Shown here one piece after another: positions 51,066 through 58,858 of a DNA stretch of 64,000 nucleotides. Positions within the stretch are counted from its first letter, which is position 1, and every line of letters starts with the position of its first letter. The stretch comes from Streptomyces atratus. GTDB taxonomy: Bacteria > Actinomycetota > Actinomycetes > Streptomycetales > Streptomycetaceae. The position numbers and the translations under genes are program-made. The stretch spans positions 1-64,000 of the forward strand of contig NZ_BMRN01000017.1 of the NCBI RefSeq assembly GCF_014648655.1. The letters are read 5' to 3'. The notes under the pieces are model-generated. The model had not been told where the DNA came from. It saw only the letters and a list, made by a program, of their open reading frames with translations, and ran no database searches.

Positions 51066-52351
51066 TGGCGCAGGGGAAGGACAGCGGCAGGCGGCGCGCC
51101 CTGGCTGAAGCGCTTGCGCCGTTCTCGATAAGGGAGTTCCGCGTCCTGTGGACAGGGCAGGCCGTGTCGGCCGCCGGTGGCGGGATGACCAAGGTTGCGC
51201 TGCTCTTCGCCGTGCTGGCGGTGGACGGCTCGGTCACCGACATCGGGCTCGTGATGACCGCGCAGGTCACGATGCAGGTCCTCTTCACGCTGGCCGGGGG
51301 GGTGTGGGCGGACCGGCTGCCCCGCCAGTTCCTGATGCTGGCGTCCGACCTGATCCGCGCAGCCGCGCAGCTGGTGCTTGCCACGCTCCTGCTGACCGGC
51401 CACGCCGAGGTGTGGCATCTGATCGTCGGCTCCGCGGTCTTCGGTGCTGCCCAGGCATTCTTCGGTCCGGCGTCCAGCGGACTGATGGCGGAGATCGTGC
51501 CGCCGGAACAACTCCAGCGCAGCAACGCGCTGTTGTCCTTCTGCAACAGCGCCTTCACGGTACTGAGCCCGGCGCTGGCCGGTGTCGTGATCGCGCTGTG
51601 GGGGCCGGGCCTTGTGCTGGCCATCGACGCTGTCACGTTCATCGTGAGCGCGGTGTCCCTCGGGATGCTGCGGCTCGCCCCTCGCACCGTCCCCGCGCCC
51701 GAGTCGTTCCTGGGCGACCTGCGCACCGGTTGGCGCGAGTTCGTCATACGACCGTGGCTGTGGCTCAACCTGATCGCACACATGCTGCAAAACCTCGCCG
51801 TCGCGGCGTACTACGTGCTCGGCCCGGCGATCGCGGACAAGTCTCTGGGCGGGCCGTCCGCCTGGGGCGCCATTGTCGCGGGCTGGGCGGCCGGCGCCAT
51901 CGCGGGCGGGTTCATCGCCCTGAAGCTGGAGCCGCGCCGGCCGTTGATCGTCGGCAACCTCGCACTGATCCTGACCGCGCTGCCGCTGCTGGCACTCGCG
52001 GTGCCCACCCCCCTGTGGACCGTGGTGGGCACGGCGTTCCTGAGCGGGGCGGCGACCATGTTCCTCGACGCGCTGTGGCAGGCGTCGATGCAGCAGATGA
52101 TCCCCGCCGAGGTTCTGTCGCGGGTCGATTCCTACGACTGGATGCTCTCCACGCTGGCCGCCCCGCTCGGCCTCGCCCTGGTGGGCCCGCTGGCCGCCCA
52201 GACCGGTAACGCCCAGACCCTGCTGATCGCCGCCGCGATGATCGTCATCCCGTGCGGCCTCACGCCGCTCGTGCCCGGCATCCGCGCGGTCCGGCGCAGT
52301 CCCGACGGGGTCATCACCGGCCCGCCCGTCAAGCAACCTGCCCAAGTGTGA
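51065..52351 (+). CDS. MFS exporter (EntS-like)
   Basis: A 428-residue membrane protein with about 10-12 hydrophobic segments and no signal peptide. FSIREFRVLWTGQAVSAAGGGM at the N-terminus, and the loop GGVWADRLPRQFLML with the MFS Asp-Arg motif between the second and third segments, fit the EntS/MFS_3 subfamily, which exports siderophores and peptides by proton antiport. It sits between the 74-aa gene and the type II thioesterase and is the only intact exporter in the cluster, so it probably exports the product or its acylated precursor and may provide resistance. Confidence 0.85.
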   Translation: MAQGKDSGRRRALAEALAPFSIREFRVLWTGQAVSAAGGGMTKVALLFAVLAVDGSVTDIGLVMTAQVTMQVLFTLAGGVWADRLPRQFLMLASDLIRAAAQLVLATLLLTGHAEVWHLIVGSAVFGAAQAFFGPASSGLMAEIVPPEQLQRSNALLSFCNSAFTVLSPALAGVVIALWGPGLVLAIDAVTFIVSAVSLGMLRLAPRTVPAPESFLGDLRTGWREFVIRPWLWLNLIAHMLQNLAVAAYYVLGPAIADKSLGGPSAWGAIVAGWAAGAIAGGFIALKLEPRRPLIVGNLALILTALPLLALAVPTPLWTVVGTAFLSGAATMFLDALWQASMQQMIPAEVLSRVDSYDWMLSTLAAPLGLALVGPLAAQTGNAQTLLIAAAMIVIPCGLTPLVPGIRAVRRSPDGVITGPPVKQPAQV

Positions 52352-52370
52352 GACGACGACCGAGGGAACC

Positions 52371-53126
52371 ATGGCCGACGAACAAAGCAGGTGGATCCGC
52401 CGTTACCGGGCCGCGCCCGAGGCGGCGGTCCAGTTGGTGTGCCTCCCGCACGCCGGTGGCTCCGCGAGCTATTACCGGCCGATGGCGATGGCACTGTTCC
52501 CCGCGGTCGAGGTGCTGGCGGTGCAATATCCCGGCAGACAGGATCGCGTCAACGAGCCGTACATCGGCGATTTCGCGGAGCTGACCGAGCGCACGCTCGC
52601 CGCGGTGCGGCCCGAACTGGATCGGCCGGTGGCGTTGTTCGGGCACAGCATGGGAGCGCTGCTGGCGTTCGAGGTGGCCAAGCGCCTGGAGGCCGAGGGG
52701 ATCGAGCCGCTGGCGCTGTTCGCGTCGGGCGGGCGGCCGCCCGGCCGGCCGGTCCGACACGCGCACACGGCAACCGACGAGGAGCTGATCTCGGAGATCG
52801 CCGCCCTTGCCGGCACTGACAAGCGGCTGCTGGACAGCGAGGACATGCGAGTGCTTTTCCTGCCCGCGCTGCGCGGGGACTACCGGATGATGGGGACCTA
52901 CCGATTCGATGGCCCCCGAGTGGCGTGCCCGGTCGTGTCCCTGACCGGCGACAACGACGACCTTGTCTCGGTCGATGACGCGGCCGCGTGGGCGGGCCAC
53001 ACCACCGGCCGGTTCGACCTGCATGTCTTTTCCGGCGGGCACTTCTACCTCGCCGACCAGTGGGCCGGTGTGGGCGAGGTGCTCGCGAAAAGCCTCGGGG
53101 CACACGTGCCGACGGGGACGGGGTGA
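52371..53126 (+). CDS. Type II thioesterase (Ser nucleophile)
   Basis: A 251-residue alpha/beta hydrolase with the normal type II thioesterase pattern: LVCLPHAGGSASYYRP, VQYPGRQDR, the nucleophile FGHSMGALLAFE (Ser93), the Asp in SLTGDNDDLV, and the His in FSGGHFYL. It clears blocked carrier domains of the assembly line. It is the last gene of the plus-strand operon, 19 bp after the MFS gene. The cluster therefore has two stand-alone thioesterases, this one with Ser and the one at 23506 with Cys. Confidence 0.9.
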   Translation: MADEQSRWIRRYRAAPEAAVQLVCLPHAGGSASYYRPMAMALFPAVEVLAVQYPGRQDRVNEPYIGDFAELTERTLAAVRPELDRPVALFGHSMGALLAFEVAKRLEAEGIEPLALFASGGRPPGRPVRHAHTATDEELISEIAALAGTDKRLLDSEDMRVLFLPALRGDYRMMGTYRFDGPRVACPVVSLTGDNDDLVSVDDAAAWAGHTTGRFDLHVFSGGHFYLADQWAGVGEVLAKSLGAHVPTGTG

Positions 53127-53240
53127 CGGTCAGGAACCGGCCTCGGAGGATCGCGTGGTCCCGCGGGCGCGTGCCGCGAGGCTGTCCGCCGGCTCCGGGC
53201 CACCGCCGAAGGACCGCGGCCCGGTAGAACGCTGTGCTCC

Positions 53241-53640
53241 AGGCGGGAGGCGGTGGACAGGCCGCCCGCGGATGACGGCGGATGCCGAGGTGTCGAAGCT
53301 CGCGGTCATGCGGGCCGTTGCCGGCTTCGCCTCCGAGGCACACCCGGCGCGGTTCGTCCGCGCCCATTCAAAAGCCGAGTTCGCCTGCCTGCCCGAGCGG
53401 TCCGGCCACACCAAGCGCCTGCGAGTGTTGGCGGACACGCTGACCGACCGGTTCGTCCGCGCCCTGGCCCGGGACACGGACCCGTGGCACGACGACGTGT
53501 GGCTCGTGGACTCCACGCCGGTGGCACGCGCCCACTCACGGCTCACCGTCAAGCGCTCCGAACCGGCCCCCTGGGCCGGATACGGCGGGTCATGGCTCGG
53601 TCGGCGCACCGCGGTCTCCGCGGTGGACCGCCCCCTCCTG
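53241..53640 (+). pseudogene. IS982-family transposase remnant
   Basis: The frame encodes a GRPRMTADAEVSKLAVM block followed later by HTKRLRVLADTL and WLVDSTPVARAHSRLT. These are the N-terminal helical part and the first catalytic Asp (VVDSTPV) of Streptomyces IS982-type transposases. After about 53600 the similarity is lost, and the other catalytic residues are missing. It separates the 48644-53126 operon from the KAS III gene and is the only clear IS trace inside the cluster. Confidence 0.65.
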
Positions 53641-53749
53641 GCAGAGGTGCCGCTGTCGGGTGACGCGGGCGATTCCACGGGCTCGGGCCCCGATACATGC
53701 CGTCGATGTCCGCATCGACTCGTGGTGCACCGCGACCGGCAGTCCGACC

Positions 53750-54745
53750 TCAGCGGTCGACCTGCCACGCGGGCTTCGCGACGATCTCCAGCACAGCGCA
53801 ACCGAAGGCGAACCCGGCGGAGTCACCGAGCATGACGACCCGGTCCCCAACCGCCGCGGCACCCGTCTCCAGCAGGTGGGTGAGCCCGACGACCGGGTCG
53901 CCGCCGCTGAGGTGGCCGACCGTGCGTCCCAGGTCCCAGGTCGTGCGCTCGTCATCGATCTCGAACTCGGCGCAGAAGTCGCGGTCGACCATGAACCGCC
54001 CGTTGTACGGCAGGAGCCAGTGCCTGATGTCGCCGGCCCCGACCTCGGCGTCGGCGAGCGCGGCCCGCACGCAGTCGTGTTTGGCTTCGGTCATCGTCCG
54101 CATCATCGACACGACCCGTTTACGCTGCGCCTTGCGGAACTCCTGGCGGTCTTCGAACTGACCGGGGTCGAGTGCGGTCAGCCCGCTGAACCTGCCGTCG
54201 CCGATGATCTCGGTGGCGAGGAGCCGGGCGACGCCCTCCTCACGGCCCAGCACCATCGCGGTCGCGCCATCGGCGGGTACGCAGCCCTGGTCGTCGCGGT
54301 AGCGGTCGCCCTCCCCCACGTATTTGTCCGCCGAGGTCAGCACGGCCACACTGCCGGCGGACACATACATCGCGCCGACCTCCAGCGACGCGATCGCGCC
54401 GTTGCAGCCCTGCCGCACCCCGAGGGCGCGAGCCCGGCCGTCGTGGGCCATGCCCTGGACGTAGGAGGCCGGCTCGGCGACACCCTCCGGGCCCTGCTCG
54501 TCCACGTAGGCGTGGATGAACACACCGATGTCGGCCGGGTCGACGGCGGACCGGGCGATCGCGACTCGTGCGGCGTCGACGGCCATGTCAGCGGCGTATC
54601 TGGAGCCCGCGACCGAGATCGACTCGTAGCCGTGCGCGTCACGGATGGCCGGATCGTACCGGCCGGCCGCCACCGCGGCCTCCACCAACTCCCGTTCCCC
54701 CAGGGCCATGGCACAGGACCTGACGTAGACGTCGCCCCATTGCAC
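53750..54745 (-). CDS. KAS III-like (thiolase-fold) enzyme
   Basis: A 331-residue protein. GTG 54745 is chosen because GGGAGG lies 7-8 bases upstream; the open frame runs further but without a ribosome binding site. It has the FabH/KAS III fold with nucleophile Cys114 in GVRQGCNGAIAS. The active-site His is probably that in RHWLLPYNG. The position normally Asn in KAS III (GNTSAAS) reads GHLSGGD, so the classic Cys-His-Asn triad is changed to Cys-His-His. Relatives with altered triads act as acyltransferases (CerJ-type) and not as condensing enzymes. It may make the FAAL starter acid or attach an acyl group to the peptide. It is alone and divergent from the N-hydroxylase gene. Confidence 0.75.
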   Translation of the reverse strand: MQWGDVYVRSCAMALGERELVEAAVAAGRYDPAIRDAHGYESISVAGSRYAADMAVDAARVAIARSAVDPADIGVFIHAYVDEQGPEGVAEPASYVQGMAHDGRARALGVRQGCNGAIASLEVGAMYVSAGSVAVLTSADKYVGEGDRYRDDQGCVPADGATAMVLGREEGVARLLATEIIGDGRFSGLTALDPGQFEDRQEFRKAQRKRVVSMMRTMTEAKHDCVRAALADAEVGAGDIRHWLLPYNGRFMVDRDFCAEFEIDDERTTWDLGRTVGHLSGGDPVVGLTHLLETGAAAVGDRVVMLGDSAGFAFGCAVLEIVAKPAWQVDR

Positions 54746-55121
54746 GAGGCAACCTCCCTGAGCGGTAATGGTGTTGGGGGTGAACGAGTCCGACTCTAAC
54801 GATGTCCGCTCAGCTTTGGCAACGGATAGGCCTGAGGTCAGGCCGTGCGGCCGGCGCTGGCCCAACCCGCCTGGTCGCACCACACCGACCGCGGGTCGAC
54901 GTGGTCGCGCGGCAGTGCGGACAATCACGTCGGTGCGGCCGCCGGCCGGCTGGTCGCCCCTCCTCTCTCCGGTGCGGATGATTCGCAAGTGTGCCTTCAC
55001 GAACCGGCGGCGCTGTGGATACGATCCCCCGGCGGACCCGGGCCGAACGGGACAGGAGTTGATCACACTCTGTCCGATGTGGGCGTCCGAGGGAGACCTG
55101 GGCCGGAGAGGAGCACCGTAG
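54746..55121. other. 376-bp divergent promoter region
   Basis: This lies between the KAS III-like gene and the ornithine N-hydroxylase gene and should hold both promoters. It contains the inverted repeat at 54829-54844. The right end carries GAGGAG, 9 bases before GTG 55122. Confidence 0.45.
54829..54844. promoter_or_regulatory. Inverted repeat in the divergent promoter region
   Basis: GGCCTGA-GG-TCAGGCC is a 7-bp inverted repeat with a 2-base spacer, about 85 bases upstream of the KAS III start. It is of suitable size for a dimeric repressor operator (TetR or MarR type). No such regulator is encoded in the window. Confidence 0.35.
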
Positions 55122-56402
55122 GTGACAGCCGTCGAGCTGCCGAGCGTGAGTACCGTGGACGTCGTGGGGATCGGGTTCGGTCCAGCCAACCTCGCTGTGG
55201 CGATCGCCATCGAGGAGTCCGACGCACCGATCACCATGGCCTTCCACGAGCGACAGGCGGGTTTTGGTTGGCACACCGGGATGCTGATCGAGGGCGCCAC
55301 CATGCAGGTGTCCTTTCTCAAGGACCTCGCGACGATGCGCAACCCCAACAGCCGCTACACGTTTCTCACCTACTTGCACGCCCACGGCAGGATGCCGGCG
55401 TTCATCAACAGCAAGATGCTGTACCCGTACCGAATCGAGTTCCACGACTACCTACGGTGGGCCGCAGCGCAGCTCGACACGCACGTCTCCTACGGCTCGA
55501 CGGTCGTGGGCATCCGCCCGGTCCAGGGCGTGGACGGCCACGTCGACCTCCTCGAGATCGTCACGGAGGGCGCGGACGGCGGCAGGCGTGTCCAGCGGGC
55601 GCGCAACGTCGTGCTCGGCACGGGCATAGCACCCAACCTGCCGCCGGGTGTCACCTCTTCGGCCCGGATCCGGCACAGCTCGGAGCTGCTCACCCGCGAC
55701 TTCGGAACGCCGCGCCACGGGCGGTACCTGGTCGTGGGGGCCGGGCAGAGCGCCGCGGAGTGCGCCGACTATCTCCACCGCACCTACAGCGACGCAGCGG
55801 TGCACACCGTCTTCACGCGCTACGGCTACAGCGTCTCTGACGACAGCCCCTTCACCAACTCCATCTTCGACCCGGCCGCAGTCGACGACTTCTACCGCGC
55901 GCCGGAACAGACCAAGGAGACGCTGCTCGCGTACCACGCCAACACCAACTACTCGGTGGTCGACCTGGACTTGAGCCAGGATCTGTTCCGGCGGGTCTAC
56001 CTGGAGGAGGTCCAGGGCCGCCCGCGGCTGCACGTCCACCGCGCTTCGCGGGTACGTGCCTGCACGGAGACCGTCGACGGCGTCGAGGTGGAGGTGGAAT
56101 CACTGGTCACCGGCGAGGTGACCCGGTTGGTGGTGGACGGCGTCGTCTACGCCACCGGCCACCGGCCCACCGACCCCCTGCCGCTGCTCGGCGACTTGGC
56201 CGACGAGTGCAAGAAGGACGAGGCGGGCGGCCTGTATGTGGACCGCGACTACCGTGTCCGCACCTCGGAGATGCTGCGCTGCGGCATCTATCTGCACGGC
56301 GCCGGCACCGAAAGCAGCCACGGCCTGGGCGCGGGCCTGCTGTCCAACACCGCGGTCCGCGCGGGCGAGATAGCGCGATCGATACTCGGCCAGTCGGCCT
56401 GA
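55122..56402 (+). CDS. L-ornithine N5-monooxygenase (SidA/IucD/KtzI family)
   Basis: A 426-residue flavoprotein; GTG 55122 has GAGGAG 9 bases upstream. It has the FAD motif VGIGFGPANLA, the substrate block SFLKDLATMRNPNSRYTFL, the NADPH motif VVGAGQSAAECADYL, and the C-terminal ATGHRP, all typical of the N-hydroxylating monooxygenases. Such enzymes make N5-hydroxyornithine for hydroxamate siderophores or, when followed by a piperazate synthase (KtzI/KtzT), for piperazic acid. Here the next gene, 12 bp away, starts with a KtzT-like domain, which favours the piperazate route. Confidence 0.92.
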   Translation: MTAVELPSVSTVDVVGIGFGPANLAVAIAIEESDAPITMAFHERQAGFGWHTGMLIEGATMQVSFLKDLATMRNPNSRYTFLTYLHAHGRMPAFINSKMLYPYRIEFHDYLRWAAAQLDTHVSYGSTVVGIRPVQGVDGHVDLLEIVTEGADGGRRVQRARNVVLGTGIAPNLPPGVTSSARIRHSSELLTRDFGTPRHGRYLVVGAGQSAAECADYLHRTYSDAAVHTVFTRYGYSVSDDSPFTNSIFDPAAVDDFYRAPEQTKETLLAYHANTNYSVVDLDLSQDLFRRVYLEEVQGRPRLHVHRASRVRACTETVDGVEVEVESLVTGEVTRLVVDGVVYATGHRPTDPLPLLGDLADECKKDEAGGLYVDRDYRVRTSEMLRCGIYLHGAGTESSHGLGAGLLSNTAVRAGEIARSILGQSA

Positions 56403-56414
56403 GACGGAGAGACA

Positions 56415-58598
56415 GTGTTCGTACCACCGATGTACCGGATCACTGATGCGGGCCTGGTGCACGAGGTCATCCGGCAGCACCCCCTGGCCATGCTGGTGAG
56501 CAACGGGCCGACCACCCCGTACACCACCCATCTGCCGATCATCCACGAGCCGGGAGCCGAGCAGCCGGATTCGTTGACCGGGTTCTCGCTGTTCGGCCAC
56601 CTCAACCGGGCCAACCCGCACTGGCGCGCGCTGGCGGGCGGAGCCCCCGCGACCCTCATGTTCACGGGTCCCACCAGCTACGTCACGCCGGCCCTGTACG
56701 ACACTCCGGTCGCCGCACCCACCTGGAACTTCGTTACCGTCGAGCTGACCGGTGACCTGGTGCCACTGACCGACCGCGAGGAGACGCTGGAGGTCGTCCG
56801 GCGCACGGCCGAGCTGTTCGAGCAGCGGTTCGGCCGGGGCTGGGAGTCCGAGCCGTCGGTGGAGTACTTCCGGAGCATCGTGGACGGGGTCGGCGCCTTC
56901 CGGTTCGACGTGGTCACCGGGCAGGCGATGTTCAAGCTCAGCCAGGAGAAGGAGCCCGCGATCCGCGACCGGGTCGCGAACAGCATGCTCGCCGACGGCG
57001 ACAGGACCCGTCGCGAACTGGGAGTCCACATGCAACAGATCGGGCGGCCGCAGAAGGCGGGACGGCCTGCGCTGTGGGGTGGCGCCGCAAAACCGGAGTG
57101 CCTGCTGCACGGCCTGGCCCGCACGGCAGCCGAGCGGTCCGACGAGCTCGCCCTGGCCGACGGGCCGACACAGCTGACCTATGCGGAGCTGTGGGCGTGG
57201 ACCGCCGACCTCGCCGCGACGCTCACCGGTCACGGCGTCGGACCCGGCAGCCGGGTCGCGGTCACCGGCGAGCGCAGCGCGCGGACCGTGGCGGCCCTTC
57301 TCGCCACCATCGCGGTCGGCGCCACTTACGTGCCGCTGGACTCGTCATACCCGGCGAGCCGGCTCACGTTCATGCTGCAGGACAGCGGCGCCGGCATTCT
57401 GCTGCACGACGGCCCCCGGCCGTCGTTCGCCGGTGACATCCCGACCCATGCCATCGAGGGCCCGTCCGCGGGCGACGTCTCCGGCTTCCAGCCGGTCGCC
57501 TGCCGGCCGGACCTGCCGGTGTACGTCATCTACACCTCGGGGTCGACCGGGCAGCCCAAGGGCGTGACGATCCAGCACAGTTGCCTGGACAACATGGTGA
57601 CGTGGCAGCGCACCGACTCCGTGCGTCCCGGCCTGCGGACCGCGCAGTTCGCGCCGCTCAACTTCGACGTGTGCTTCCAGGAGATCCTGGGCACGCTGTG
57701 CGGCGGCGGCACGCTCGTCATCGTCCCCGAGACGCTGCGGCGCGACCCGTTCCGCTTTCTGGACTGGCTGGCCGGGAATCGCATCGAGCGCCTGTTCCTG
57801 CCCTACGTCGCCCTCCATATGCTCGCGGTGGCGGCGTCGGCGCAGGACGGCGAGCTCGGCCTGTCGCTCGTCGAGGTGAACACGGCCGGGGAACAGATGC
57901 TGTGCACGCCGCCGATCCAGGCGCTGTTCAAGGCACTCCCGGGGGCCAGGCTCGGCAACCACTACGGGCAGAGCGAGTCCGCGATGGTCAGCTCGTACGT
58001 GCTGCCGGCCGACCCCGCCGAGTGGCCCTTGCTCCCGCCCATCGGCAGGCCGCTGCCGGGCTGCGAACTGCTGGTGGACCCCACGGACCCGGACGACCCG
58101 TACCTCGGCGAGCTGCTCGTCGCGGGGTCGCCGGTGTCGCTGGGCTACCTCGACCGGCCGGAGCTGAACGCCGAACGCTTCGTGACGGTCGACCGCACCC
58201 CGCACGGGCACACCAAGGCCTTCCGTACCGGCGACCTGGTGCGACTCGAGGACGGCCTCGTGTACTTCCTCAGCCGGCTGGACCACGACGTCAAGATCCG
58301 TGGTGTCCGGGTGAATCTGCTGGAGGTCGAGGCATGCCTGATGCAGCAGCCCGGCGTCGCCACCGCCGTCTGCGTGGCCTTGGAGCTGGTTCCCGGCTCT
58401 CGCCAGCTCCGCGCCGCGGTGACCCTGAACCCGGACGGGCCGGAGCCCGGCGACCTGCGCGCGACGCTCGCCGAGCTCCTGCCCGCGGCGTCGGTGCCCG
58501 CGTCGGTGGCGGTGCTCGGCGCCCTGCCGCGGACACTGAGCGGCAAGATCGACCGCGAGTCGGTCGCCAAGACCCTCTCCCCCGGCGGTGACCGATGA
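56415..58598 (+). CDS. Fusion of piperazate synthase (KtzT-like) and adenylation domain
   Basis: A 727-residue protein from GTG 56415 behind GGAGAGACA. Residues 1-~215 match the KtzT/PaiB-like heme enzyme that closes the N-N bond of piperazic acid from N5-hydroxyornithine: HPLAMLVSNGP, FGHLNRANPHW (His62, in the block with the family's proposed heme ligand), AAPTWNFVTVEL, VGAFRF and MFKLSQEKEPAIRDRV. Residues ~235-720 are a full A domain (A3 YTSGSTGQPKG, YGQSESAMV in place of YGPTE, A10 LSGKIDR) with pocket DVQFNAHMVK by eye, close to the proline code DVQLIAHVVK and so suited to a cyclic imino acid. It probably makes and activates piperazate, then loads the next-encoded PCP. Confidence 0.88.
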   Translation: MFVPPMYRITDAGLVHEVIRQHPLAMLVSNGPTTPYTTHLPIIHEPGAEQPDSLTGFSLFGHLNRANPHWRALAGGAPATLMFTGPTSYVTPALYDTPVAAPTWNFVTVELTGDLVPLTDREETLEVVRRTAELFEQRFGRGWESEPSVEYFRSIVDGVGAFRFDVVTGQAMFKLSQEKEPAIRDRVANSMLADGDRTRRELGVHMQQIGRPQKAGRPALWGGAAKPECLLHGLARTAAERSDELALADGPTQLTYAELWAWTADLAATLTGHGVGPGSRVAVTGERSARTVAALLATIAVGATYVPLDSSYPASRLTFMLQDSGAGILLHDGPRPSFAGDIPTHAIEGPSAGDVSGFQPVACRPDLPVYVIYTSGSTGQPKGVTIQHSCLDNMVTWQRTDSVRPGLRTAQFAPLNFDVCFQEILGTLCGGGTLVIVPETLRRDPFRFLDWLAGNRIERLFLPYVALHMLAVAASAQDGELGLSLVEVNTAGEQMLCTPPIQALFKALPGARLGNHYGQSESAMVSSYVLPADPAEWPLLPPIGRPLPGCELLVDPTDPDDPYLGELLVAGSPVSLGYLDRPELNAERFVTVDRTPHGHTKAFRTGDLVRLEDGLVYFLSRLDHDVKIRGVRVNLLEVEACLMQQPGVATAVCVALELVPGSRQLRAAVTLNPDGPEPGDLRATLAELLPAASVPASVAVLGALPRTLSGKIDRESVAKTLSPGGDR

Positions 58599-58858
58599 CG
58601 GCCGGGCCGAGGGCGGGTGAGCTGACCGAACCGTACGAACGGCGGATCGCCGAGATCTGGACGGCCGCGCTCGGCGTGCCGGTCACCACGGCCGGCCACG
58701 ACTTCTTCGCGGGCGGCGGCGACTCCTTCCAGGCCGCGCTCGCCACCGCTCAGGTGCGCCGCGAGTGGGGGCTGGAGATCACCGTCCAGCTGCTGATCGA
58801 CCACCCGGTAATGGGTGACTTCGCGGACCGGGTGGCGCAGTTCGTGGAAGAGCGATGA
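58595..58858 (+). CDS. Free-standing peptidyl carrier protein
   Basis: An 87-residue PCP with the phosphopantetheine Ser in DFFAGGGDSFQAAL near residue 50. ATG 58595 overlaps the PZS-A stop, and its own stop overlaps the next NRPS start (ATGA both times). It lacks its own A domain, so loading by the preceding PZS-A protein is the simplest reading. Confidence 0.9.
   Translation: MTAGPRAGELTEPYERRIAEIWTAALGVPVTTAGHDFFAGGGDSFQAALATAQVRREWGLEITVQLLIDHPVMGDFADRVAQFVEER

Noticed and set aside
54746-55348. N-terminal extension of the KAS III-like protein
   Set aside because: GTG 54745 has GGGAGG at the right distance and the KAS III fold starts there; the upstream codons do not look like a protein domain.
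55122-56402. Simple hydroxamate siderophore cluster based on the N-hydroxylase
   Set aside because: The next gene begins with a KtzT-like piperazate synthase, no formyl- or acyltransferase for hydroxyornithine was seen, and I found no iron-box sequence in the promoter regions.
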